DNA of 64,000 nt, taken from NCBI GenBank assembly GCA_963823565.1, contig CAWGLR010000003.1, forward strand, positions 1,054,001-1,118,000. The letters are read 5' to 3'. The notes beneath the pieces were generated by a model. It worked only from the letters and a program-made list of their open reading frames with translations. It had not been told where the DNA came from and did not search any database. Shown here piece by piece: positions 57,366-64,000 of the stretch (its first letter is position 1; every line of letters starts with the position of its first letter). The stretch is from RHKX01 sp963823565 (lineage in GTDB: Bacteria > Actinomycetota > Thermoleophilia > Solirubrobacterales > 70-9). Both the position numbers and the translations under genes were made by a program.

Positions 57366-57398
57366 TACCGATCCGGACGTATTTCGCCCGGATCGGTA
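57366..57398. terminator. Perfect 11-bp inverted repeat after pyrG
   Basis: TACCGATCCGG (57366-57376) and CCGGATCGGTA (57388-57398) flank an 11-base loop. It lies between the pyrG stop and the next promoter. The size and loop length match the repeat at 23864. Confidence 0.6.
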
Positions 57399-57470
57399 GA
57401 TCGAGCCCGGCGCGGGCTTCGTCAGGTCGCGTCCCCTCGTTGCCAATCGGCCACTCATCGCCCGCTCCCA

Positions 57471-57476
57471 TAGCCT
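57471..57476 (+). promoter_or_regulatory. Leaderless-type -10 of the M20 peptidase gene
   Basis: TAGCCT lies seven bases before the GTG at 57484; the same hexamer precedes aroC. Confidence 0.45.
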
Positions 57477-57483
57477 CCACCCC

Positions 57484-58596
57484 GTGAGCGAGGAGAGGCT
57501 TCTCGAGCGGTTCGTCCGCCTCTGCGAGATCCCGAGCATCACCGGCGACGAGCGCCGGGTCGCCGACGCCGTCGCCGAGGAGCTCCGCGGGATCGGGATC
57601 GAGGTGGAGGAGGACGACGCCGCCGGGCCGGCGCGGGCCGGGGCGGGCAACCTGATCGCCCGGGTGCCGGGACGGGACCGGGACTCGTGGGTCGCCTTCT
57701 TCGCCCATCTCGACACGGTCCCGCACTCCGAGCCGATCCGGGTGGTGAACGACGACGGGGTCTTCCGCAGCGCCGGGGAGACGATCCTCGGCGCCGACAA
57801 CAAGGCGGCGGTCACGGTGATCGCCGAGCTCGGCGCCCGCCTGGCGGCGGACCCGGGGCCGGTCGGGGCCGAGCTCGTCTTCACGGTCGCCGAGGAGCAG
57901 GGGCTGCGCGGGGCGACGGCGCTCGATCCCGAGCGGCTGCGGGCGCCGTTCGGGTTCGTCTTCGACCACGCGACCCCGATCGGCGAGGTGATCACGGCGG
58001 CGCCGACCTACAAGCGGATCCAGGCCGAGTTCCGCGGGATCGAGGCGCACGCGGGGATGCGCCCCGAGGACGGCCGCAGCGCCATCGAGGCGGCGACCCA
58101 CGCGGTCGCGACGATGGACCTCGGCCGCCTGGACGAGGAGACGACCGCGAACGTCGGGGTGATCGAGGGAGGGACGGCGCCGAACGTCGTCCCCGGCGCC
58201 TGCCGCATGGAGGCGGAGGCGCGGTCGATCGACGCCGGCAGGGCGGAGGAGGTCGCGCAGCGGATGGTCGACGCCTGCTCGTGGGCGGCGGGCGAGGCCG
58301 GCCTCGACGTCGACCTCCTGGTCGAGACCTACTTCCGCGGCTACCGGATCAAGCCTTCGTCGAAGCCGCTCGCGCTGGCGCGCACGGCGCTGGAGGCTTG
58401 CGGGGTCGAGCCGCGCGAGGTGGTGACCGGAGGCGGCAGCGACGCCAACGCGCTGCGCGCGGCGGGCTACGACGCGCTGCTGCTCGCCAACGGCACCGAG
58501 GCGAATCACACGCCGGACGAGTCGGTCCCGGCGGCGAACCTGGTGAAGATGCTCGAGGTCTGCGAGGCGATCATCGACGGGGCCGAGGCTTGCTGA
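57484..58596 (+). CDS. M20 family metallopeptidase (PepT-like)
   Basis: 370 residues. The di-zinc ligands are in VAFFAHLDTVPHS (HxD), ILGADNKAAVTVIAEL (Asp), VFTVAEEQGLRGATALD (catalytic Glu-Glu), FDHATPIGEV (Asp), and the final His in ANGTEANHTPDESVPA. The lid domain runs from about residue 185 to 295. It fits cytosolic aminotripeptidases or related amidohydrolases. The next gene starts inside its last codons. Confidence 0.9.
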   Translation: MSEERLLERFVRLCEIPSITGDERRVADAVAEELRGIGIEVEEDDAAGPARAGAGNLIARVPGRDRDSWVAFFAHLDTVPHSEPIRVVNDDGVFRSAGETILGADNKAAVTVIAELGARLAADPGPVGAELVFTVAEEQGLRGATALDPERLRAPFGFVFDHATPIGEVITAAPTYKRIQAEFRGIEAHAGMRPEDGRSAIEAATHAVATMDLGRLDEETTANVGVIEGGTAPNVVPGACRMEAEARSIDAGRAEEVAQRMVDACSWAAGEAGLDVDLLVETYFRGYRIKPSSKPLALARTALEACGVEPREVVTGGGSDANALRAAGYDALLLANGTEANHTPDESVPAANLVKMLEVCEAIIDGAEAC

Positions 58597-59639
58597 AGCT
58601 GCGGCGGGGGACGGTCGTCGCAACCGAGCCGCTCGAGGTCGAGGTCGCCGGCGAGCGCCGGCGGGCCTGGGCCGATCCGGCGACCGTCGGCCCGGTCGAG
58701 GCGGGGGACGAGGTGGTCGTCAACGTCGCCGCCGTGGACCTCCGCCTCGGCTCGGGCGGCTTCGACGTCGTCCACGTGAACCTGACCCGCGGGCTCGAGG
58801 GCGGCGAGACGCCGCCGGGCGTCCACGTGATGAAGCTGAACTACACCTCCCTCCAGCATCCGGTCGATCCCGTCGAGGCGCCCGTGACCTCCCCGGTGCG
58901 GCCGGAGCGCCCGATGCCGGTCGCCGTCCTGCCTCTCCACGGGCATCTCGCCCCGGTGGCGTGGGCGACGGCGCGGGCGCTCGGCTCCCCGGCGCGGGTC
59001 GGCTTCGTCCAGGCTGGGGGCGGCGGCCTCCCGGGCGCGATGTCGGCGGACGTGCGCGAGCTTCGCTCCCGCGGCCTGCTCGACGCGCACGTCACCGCCT
59101 CGCCCTCCTACGGCGGGGAGGAGGAGGCGATCAGCGTGCTCGGCGCCCTCCACGCGGGTGCCGTCGGGCTCGGCTGGGATGCGGCGATCGTCGGTCCCGG
59201 CCCCGGGATCCTCGGCTCGGAGACCCGCTACGGCCACGGCGGGATCGCCGCGCTCGACGCCGCGCACGCCGCGCTCGCGCTCGGGCTCCCGGCGATCGTC
59301 TCGCCGCGGATGTCGGCCGGGGACCGCCGCGCCCGCCACCGCGGCATCAGTCACCACACCGCCTCGGTCCTCGAGCTCGTCCTCGCCGCGGTCGACCTTC
59401 CCGTTCCCGCCGGCATCGCGGCGCTGTGGCCGCAGGACGCCGGGGACGCCGGCGCTGCGATCGCCGCCGCCGCCGGCGGCCGGCACCGGGTCAGCGAGCA
59501 CCCCGCCGACATCGGGGCCTACGCGGAGAGCGGCCTGCCGACGCGGACGATGGGCCGGGACCTCGCCGAGGACGAGCTCTTCTTCGCTGCCCCGCTCGCC
59601 GCGGGCGCGGCGCTCGGGGACGCGATCCGCGCGGCCTGA
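58590..59639 (+). CDS. DUF3866 family protein
   Basis: 349 residues from a TTG at 58590 (the adjacent CTG at 58593 is an alternative), overlapping the peptidase stop. Conserved stretches are LRRGTVVATEPLEVEVAGER, VNVAAVDLRLGSGGFDVVHV, HVMKLNYTSLQHPVDPVEAP, AIVGPGPGILGSETRYGHGG and RHRGISHHTASVLELVLAAV, which define DUF3866 in Gram-positive bacteria. Function unknown. Translational coupling to an M20 peptidase and proximity to xerD are the usual setting and may hint at a role in peptide or wall metabolism. Confidence 0.88.
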   Translation: MLKLRRGTVVATEPLEVEVAGERRRAWADPATVGPVEAGDEVVVNVAAVDLRLGSGGFDVVHVNLTRGLEGGETPPGVHVMKLNYTSLQHPVDPVEAPVTSPVRPERPMPVAVLPLHGHLAPVAWATARALGSPARVGFVQAGGGGLPGAMSADVRELRSRGLLDAHVTASPSYGGEEEAISVLGALHAGAVGLGWDAAIVGPGPGILGSETRYGHGGIAALDAAHAALALGLPAIVSPRMSAGDRRARHRGISHHTASVLELVLAAVDLPVPAGIAALWPQDAGDAGAAIAAAAGGRHRVSEHPADIGAYAESGLPTRTMGRDLAEDELFFAAPLAAGAALGDAIRAA

Positions 59640-59699
59640 CGCGGCGGGCGCGCGTTTGCACCGGCAGGTGGAGGCGCGGCCGGCGAGGAACCTGAGGCC

Positions 59700-60659
59700 G
59701 TGTCCACGGTTGCCGAAGCGAGCGCGCCCGCGCCGCCGCAGGTCGAGGCCCGCTTCGAGGCGATGCTCCTCGACTTCCTCGCCTACCTCGAGTTCGAGCG
59801 GGGGCTCTCCCGCAACACCCTCGCCGCCTATCGCACCGACCTGCTCCAGTTCGGCGCGTTCCTCGCCGAGCGGGAGACGGGCCCGGCTGACGCGGCGGGC
59901 GCCGACGTCGCCGACTTCCTCGCCGACCTCGCCCACGGCAACGGCCGGCCGCCCTGCGGCGCGGCGACGCTGAACCGCAAGACCGCCTGCCTGCGCTCGT
60001 TCTACCGCCACCTCCGCCGCGCCGAGCTGATCGACGAGGACCCGACCGCGAACATCCGCCCGCCGCGCCGCGGCCGCGCGCTGCCGAAGGTCCTCGGCTA
60101 CGCGGAGGTCAAGAAGCTGCTCGACTCGGTCAACGGCGCCGATCCCGCGGACCTCCGCGACCGGGCGATCCTCGAGGTCATGTACGGGTGCGGGCTTCGC
60201 GCCTCGGAGACGATCGACCTCGAGGCGACCGGTTCGGTCGACCTGCGGCGCGGGTTCATCCGCGCGCACGGCAAGGGCTCGAAGGAGCGGATCGTGCCGC
60301 TGGGCCGCGAGGCGTCGGCTGCGGTCGGGCGCTACCTGCGCTCGGGCCGGCCCGAGCTCGCCAACGGCAACGAGGAGCGGGCGCTGTTCCTGAACCAGCG
60401 CGGCGGGCCGCTCACCCGCCAGGGGCTCTACAAGGTGATCCAGGCGCGCGCGAAGGCCGTGGGCCTCGGCGAGCGGATGAGCCCGCACACGCTCCGGCAC
60501 AGCTTCGCGACCCACCTCCTCAACGGCGGCTGCGACCTCCGGTCGGTCCAGGAGATGCTCGGTCACGCCGACGTCGCGACGACGCAGATCTACACGCACC
60601 TCTCCGCCGAGCGGATCAAGGACGTCTACTTCGACGCGCACCCGCGCGCGCGGGCGTAG
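59700..60659 (+). CDS. xerD: Tyrosine recombinase XerD
   Basis: 319 residues. An N-terminal SAM-like domain (FLAYLEFERGLSRNTLAAYR) precedes the catalytic domain with R167 (YGCGLRASE), K192 (HGKGSKERIVP), H263 and R266 (SPHTLRHSFATHLL), H289 (MLGHADVATTQ) and nucleophile Y298 (IYTHLS). It resolves chromosome dimers at dif with XerC. The location among housekeeping genes argues against a phage integrase. Length is 15-20 residues above typical because of the N-terminal Ala/Pro extension. Confidence 0.93.
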   Translation: MSTVAEASAPAPPQVEARFEAMLLDFLAYLEFERGLSRNTLAAYRTDLLQFGAFLAERETGPADAAGADVADFLADLAHGNGRPPCGAATLNRKTACLRSFYRHLRRAELIDEDPTANIRPPRRGRALPKVLGYAEVKKLLDSVNGADPADLRDRAILEVMYGCGLRASETIDLEATGSVDLRRGFIRAHGKGSKERIVPLGREASAAVGRYLRSGRPELANGNEERALFLNQRGGPLTRQGLYKVIQARAKAVGLGERMSPHTLRHSFATHLLNGGCDLRSVQEMLGHADVATTQIYTHLSAERIKDVYFDAHPRARA

Positions 60660-60676
60660 AGGCGAGCGCGACCTCC

Positions 60677-60682
60677 TAGTCT
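60677..60682 (+). promoter_or_regulatory. Leaderless-type -10 of mutM
   Basis: TAGTCT lies seven bases before the GTG at 60690. Confidence 0.45.
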
Positions 60683-60689
60683 CCGCTGG

Positions 60690-61598
60690 GTGCCCGAGCT
60701 TCCCGAGGTCGAGACCATCCGCCGCCAGCTCGAGCCCGAGCTGCTCGGCCGCCGCATCGTCACGGCGGCGATCCACGACGAGCGCTGGACCCGGCCCGAG
60801 CCGACGGCGCCCGTCGAGGCTGGGCTCAGCAACCGTGGTATCGAGGCCGTCGATCGCCGCGGCAAGTACCTGATCCTCCGCCTCGACGACGGATCGGCGC
60901 TGCTGATGCACCTGCGGATGACCGGCAACCTGATCCTCGCCGAGGGGCCGGAGCCGCCGTCCGGCCGGCTCGGTGCCCAGCGCCTGTATGAGGCGAGCAC
61001 CGACCACGCCTATCTGCGGGCCGAGATGGAGCTCGACGACGGCCGCCGGCTGCTCTTCACCGACCCGCGCCGGTTCGGCCACGCGGCCCTGCTGGACGCC
61101 GAGGAGATCGGTCCCTACCTCGACGAGCGGCTCGGGGTCGAGCCGCTGGGCGAGGAGCTGACGCCGGAGCTGATCGGCCGGGTCGCGGAGGGCCGGCTCG
61201 CGCCGCTGAAGTCGTTCCTGCTCGACCAGAGGGGCATCGCGGGCATCGGGAACATCTACGCCGACGAGGCGCTGCACCGCGCCGAGCTCCACCCGCTCTC
61301 GCCCGCCGGCTCGATGCGGCCCGAGCACTGGGAGGCGCTGCGGGAGGGGATCGTCGGCGCTCTCGAGGCGGGGCTCTCCAACGGCGGCGCATCGATCGAC
61401 GACTACCGCGACTCCCGCGGGGAGAAGGGCTCGATGCAGGACGAGTTCCTCGTCCACACCCGCGAGGGCGAGGAGTGCCCGCGGTGCGGCGGGCGGATCA
61501 ACCGGATCGTCGTCGGCGGGCGGGCGACGTACTTCTGCCCCGAGTGCCAGGTGCGCCTGCGCCGCCGCCCGCGGCGCCGGAGGTCCGCGCGGCGATGA
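60690..61598 (+). CDS. mutM: Formamidopyrimidine-DNA glycosylase
   Basis: 302 residues. After removal of Met the catalytic Pro2-Glu3 are present (MPELPEVETIRRQLE), K59 in VDRRGKYLILRL, the helix-two-turn-helix QRGIAGIGNIYADEALHRAE, and a C-terminal zinc finger CPRCGG...CPECQ. It removes oxidised purines such as 8-oxoguanine. GTG start; the basic tail RRRPRRRRSARR extends beyond the zinc finger. The P1 peptidase gene overlaps its stop. Confidence 0.95.
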   Translation: MPELPEVETIRRQLEPELLGRRIVTAAIHDERWTRPEPTAPVEAGLSNRGIEAVDRRGKYLILRLDDGSALLMHLRMTGNLILAEGPEPPSGRLGAQRLYEASTDHAYLRAEMELDDGRRLLFTDPRRFGHAALLDAEEIGPYLDERLGVEPLGEELTPELIGRVAEGRLAPLKSFLLDQRGIAGIGNIYADEALHRAELHPLSPAGSMRPEHWEALREGIVGALEAGLSNGGASIDDYRDSRGEKGSMQDEFLVHTREGEECPRCGGRINRIVVGGRATYFCPECQVRLRRRPRRRRSARR

Positions 61599-62545
61599 GC
61601 CCCGAGCCCCCGCCTCCGCCTCCCGGCTTCGCGATCGGCCATTGGACGGCGCCGACGGCTCCCACCGGCTGCACGGTGATCCTGCCGCCGGCCGGCACGA
61701 GGGCCGGGGTGGACCTCCGCGGCGGCGGGCCGGGAACGCGCGAGACGGACGTGATCGCGCCCTTGGCCAATCCCGAGGAGGCGACCGCGATCGCCTTCAC
61801 CGGCGGCAGCGCCCACGGACTCGCCGTCGCCGACGGCGTCATGCGCTGGTGCGAGGAGCAGAACCGCGGCTATCGGACGCCCGGCGGCCTCGTGCCGCTC
61901 GTGCCCACCGCCGTCATCTACGACCTCACGGCGGGGAGCGAACGGATGCGCCCCGGTCCCGAGGAGGGCTTCGCCGCATGCGAGGCGGCGCGCGAGGGGG
62001 TGCCGGAGCGCGGCAGCGTCGGCGCCGCCCGCGGCGCGGCCGTCGCCAAGGCGCGGGGGCGCGAGAACGCCAGCCCCGGCGGAGTCGGGTACGCCGCGGC
62101 GGTGACCGGAGAGGGGGAGACGGTCGCCGCGCTCGCGATCGTCAACGCGACCGGCGACATCGTCGAATCCGACGGCTCCCAGATCGCCGGCCCCCGCGGC
62201 GAGGACGGCGAGATGCTCAACACCGTCGAGCTGATCGCCGCCACCGACTCCTCGCCCGGCTGGGCGCGCGAGGCCGAGGCCGAGCGGCAGGGCACGACCC
62301 TCGTCTGCGTGCTCACCGATGCCGCCCTCGGCAAGGTCGGCTGCGCGAAGGTCGCCCGCGCCGCCAGCGCCGGCGTCGCCCGCGCCATCGACCCGGTCTT
62401 CACCCCCTTCGACGGCGACGTCGTCTTCTGCCTCGCCTCCGGGGAGGGGGAGGAGACGCCGTGGATCGTCATGCGGGTCGGGGCCGTCGCCGCCGCGGTG
62501 GTCGCCGAGGCGATCCGGGACGGGGTGCGGCAGGCGGCGGCGTAG
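61595..62545 (+). CDS. P1 family (DmpA-like) peptidase
   Basis: 316 residues. The fold is that of N-terminal-nucleophile-like DmpA aminopeptidases: GCTVILPPAGTRAGVDLRGG, GTRETDVIAPLANPEEATAI, FTGGSAHGLAVADGVMRWCE, and the self-cleavage region RQGTTLVCVLTDAALGKVGC, with the Thr after Gly as probable nucleophile. DmpA homologues release N-terminal D- or L-amino acids or hydrolyse amides. The ATG overlaps the mutM stop (ATGA). Confidence 0.87.
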   Translation: MSPEPPPPPPGFAIGHWTAPTAPTGCTVILPPAGTRAGVDLRGGGPGTRETDVIAPLANPEEATAIAFTGGSAHGLAVADGVMRWCEEQNRGYRTPGGLVPLVPTAVIYDLTAGSERMRPGPEEGFAACEAAREGVPERGSVGAARGAAVAKARGRENASPGGVGYAAAVTGEGETVAALAIVNATGDIVESDGSQIAGPRGEDGEMLNTVELIAATDSSPGWAREAEAERQGTTLVCVLTDAALGKVGCAKVARAASAGVARAIDPVFTPFDGDVVFCLASGEGEETPWIVMRVGAVAAAVVAEAIRDGVRQAAA

Positions 62546-62577
62546 CGTCGTCCCGCGAGCCCGTCGCCCCCGCCGGT

Positions 62578-62583
62578 CACAAT
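62578..62583 (+). promoter_or_regulatory. Leaderless-type -10 of recO
   Basis: CACAAT lies six bases before the recO ATG. It departs from TANNNT at position one. Confidence 0.35.
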
Positions 62584-62589
62584 TGGCCG

Positions 62590-63327
62590 ATGCCGGGCAG
62601 CTTCGAGACCGAGGGGATCGTCCTGCGCTCGATCCGCTTCGGGGAGGCCGACCGCATCCTCCACCTCTACACCGCCGAGCGCGGCCGGGTGAACGCGATC
62701 GCGAAGGGCTCACGGCGGCCGAAGTCCCGGTTCGGCGGCCGGCTCGAGCCGTTCTTCCGCCTCGACCTGATGCTGCACGAGGGCCGCAGCGACCTCTGCA
62801 CGGTGACCGGCGCCTCAACGGTCGACGGGTACGCCGACCTGCGCTCCTCCGGCCCGGCGATCGGCTCGGCGGCGCGGGCGTGCGACGCCGTCCTGCGCCT
62901 GCTCGACTCGAACGAGCCGAACCGCCCGGCCTACAACCTGCTCTGCCGCTACCTCTCCCTGCTCGACCGCGAGGCCGGCGCCGGATCCTCGGGGGAGGGC
63001 CCCTCGCCGGCCGCCATCGGCCTCGCATTCAGGCTCAAGCTGGCGCTCGCCGCGGGCTTCTCGCCCGAGCTCAGCGCCTGTGCCCGCTGTGGCGAGGGCG
63101 AGGGGATCGTCGCCTTCTCCGGCGCCGCGGGCGGCGTCGTCTGCGCGAGCTGCGAGGGCGGCGGCTTCCCGCTGAGCGAGGAGGCGCACGGCTTCATGGC
63201 CGCCGCGATCGGACGCCCGATCGCGGAGCTCCCCGCCGCCTCCGACCGCGCCCTGCGCCAGGTGGAGCGCGCGATCACCGAGACGCTCGAGCACCACGCC
63301 CACGTTCACCTGCGGGCGGTGGCGTAG
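62590..63327 (+). CDS. recO: DNA repair protein RecO
   Basis: 245 residues. The N-terminal OB fold contains ETEGIVLRSIRFGEADRILH and VNAIAKGSRRPKSRFGGRLE; a helical domain follows with a zinc site from CARCGEG and CASCEGG. RecO loads RecA on SSB-coated gaps and anneals strands with RecR. It is usually near mutM-like or dgt genes in Actinobacteria. The frame is open far upstream, but the ATG at 62590 is where homology starts. Confidence 0.93.
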   Translation: MPGSFETEGIVLRSIRFGEADRILHLYTAERGRVNAIAKGSRRPKSRFGGRLEPFFRLDLMLHEGRSDLCTVTGASTVDGYADLRSSGPAIGSAARACDAVLRLLDSNEPNRPAYNLLCRYLSLLDREAGAGSSGEGPSPAAIGLAFRLKLALAAGFSPELSACARCGEGEGIVAFSGAAGGVVCASCEGGGFPLSEEAHGFMAAAIGRPIAELPAASDRALRQVERAITETLEHHAHVHLRAVA

Positions 63328-63445
63328 GACGCCCCCGGTTGGCGGCTCACGGACGCATAGCGTCCATTTCCTGCCACTCGCCGCTCCGGGGGGCCTGATG
63401 CGCCACCTCGGGATTCCCTAGGTGGAGCCTAGAATCGGTGGTTGG

Positions 63446-64000
63446 ATGGAGGCCTCGGCGACATCGAGCGAGACGGCGGCGGGTGGCGAGTTCGCCGCCC
63501 GGATCCAGGCGCTCGAGGACCGGTTCCTCTGGGAGCGCGCGACGAAGTCCTATCCGGCGCTGCGAGCTGAGGCGGAGCCGGACAGCCCGGTGCGGACCCC
63601 GTTCCAGCGTGACCGGGACCGGATCGCCCACTCGAAGGCGTTCCGGCGCCTCAAGCACAAGACGCAGGTCTTCATCGCCCCCGAGGGCGACCACTACCGG
63701 ACCCGGCTGACCCACACGCTCGAGACGTGCTTCATCGCGCGCACGGTCGCCCGCGCGCTCGGCCTCAACGAGGACCTCACCGAGGCGATCGGGCTCGGTC
63801 ACGACCTCGGCCATCCGCCGTTCGGTCACATCGGCGAGGAGGCGCTGGACGGGGCGATCAAGGCGCGGGGCGGGCCCGGCTTCCGGCACAACGAGCATTC
63901 GCTGCGGCTCGTCGAGCGGCTGGAGCGGGGCGGGCGCGGGCTCAACCTGACCGAGCAGGTCCGCGACGGCATCCTCCACCACACCGGCTCGGTGAAGCCC
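63446..64000 (+). CDS. dgt: dGTPase-like HD hydrolase, 3' end beyond window
   Basis: 185 codons are visible and the frame is open to the window edge. EPDSPVRTPFQRDRDRIAHS, KAFRRLKHKTQVFIAPEGDH and YRTRLTHTLETCFIARTVAR hold the first HD-domain His; the HD pair is in IGLGHDLGHPPFGHIGEEAL. This is the deoxyguanosinetriphosphate triphosphohydrolase-like family, which often precedes dnaG. The ATG follows TAGAAT by ten bases. The final nucleotide metal ligands and C-terminal half are not visible. Confidence 0.92.
   Translation, partial: MEASATSSETAAGGEFAARIQALEDRFLWERATKSYPALRAEAEPDSPVRTPFQRDRDRIAHSKAFRRLKHKTQVFIAPEGDHYRTRLTHTLETCFIARTVARALGLNEDLTEAIGLGHDLGHPPFGHIGEEALDGAIKARGGPGFRHNEHSLRLVERLERGGRGLNLTEQVRDGILHHTGSVKP

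Noticed and set aside
59700..60659. Tyrosine recombinase as integrase of a mobile element
   Set aside because: Sequence and setting (between DUF3866 and mutM) are those of housekeeping XerD. No att-like repeats, tRNA gene or phage genes adjoin it.
58506..61457. A 983-codon minus-strand frame across DUF3866, xerD and mutM
   Set aside because: It runs antisense to three well-supported genes and its translation is Arg/Ala/Asp-rich shadow. Similar long antisense frames at 13899-16052 and 46551-48806 are rejected for the same reason.

Overview
The window is a very GC-rich actinobacterial chromosome segment, most probably class Thermoleophilia (order Solirubrobacterales or a relative). The grounds are the base composition, GTG and TTG starts, a shikimate kinase/dehydroquinate synthase fusion, a steA-mctB pair downstream of recN, and several huge secreted proteins built from a two-cysteine Ig-like module that I associate with that order. 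I see no rRNA or tRNA gene, CRISPR array, prophage or insertion sequence.

Layout. 1-9 kb: a fluoride-efflux operon (two CrcB subunits and a DUF190 protein) behind a fluoride riboswitch; a COG4315 lipoprotein; an M23 cell-wall hydrolase behind a cyclic-di-AMP riboswitch; small membrane proteins; a DUF4396 gene whose promoter carries a CsoR-like copper operator; a decayed MFS exporter; and a secreted protein with eight modules. 8.6-17.6 kb: a type IV pilus block led by a cyclic-di-GMP riboswitch, with pilin, PilV/PilW/PilX-like minor pilins, prepilin peptidase, PilM, PilN, PilO and one more assembly protein. Several of the pilin-type genes have broken frames. 17.6-22 kb: aroC, aroKB, aroQ and pepQ.

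22-34.3 kb is an accessory block separating pepQ from efp, genes that are often neighbours. Its centre is a divergent redox locus (26.1-33.1 kb). One arm is a tightly overlapping six-gene operon for two anchored Pro/Ala-rich proteins, ApbE flavin transferase, a ferric-reductase-like haem membrane protein, an FAD oxidoreductase and a ferredoxin. The other arm is an OmpR-type two-component system, an acidic Thr-rich membrane protein and a CxxCH haem-binding protein. Three CTTTnCC direct repeats spaced 11-12 bp lie between the arms and are the likely response-regulator operator. This is the best candidate here for an undescribed system.

34.3-64 kb is mostly conserved housekeeping: efp, nusB, ispA, dxs, tlyA, nadK, recN, steA, mctB, a MraY-like transferase, pyrG, an M20 peptidase, DUF3866, xerD, mutM, a P1 peptidase, recO and dgt (cut by the window end). 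A trypsin-like protease and two giant secreted proteins (1205 and 1568 residues) are inserted next to ispA.

A genome-wide habit shows in the intergenic DNA. At more than a dozen genes a TANNNT hexamer sits 6-9 bases before the start codon and no Shine-Dalgarno is visible, which points to widespread leaderless mRNA. Clear Shine-Dalgarno sites appear mainly behind riboswitches or long leaders.
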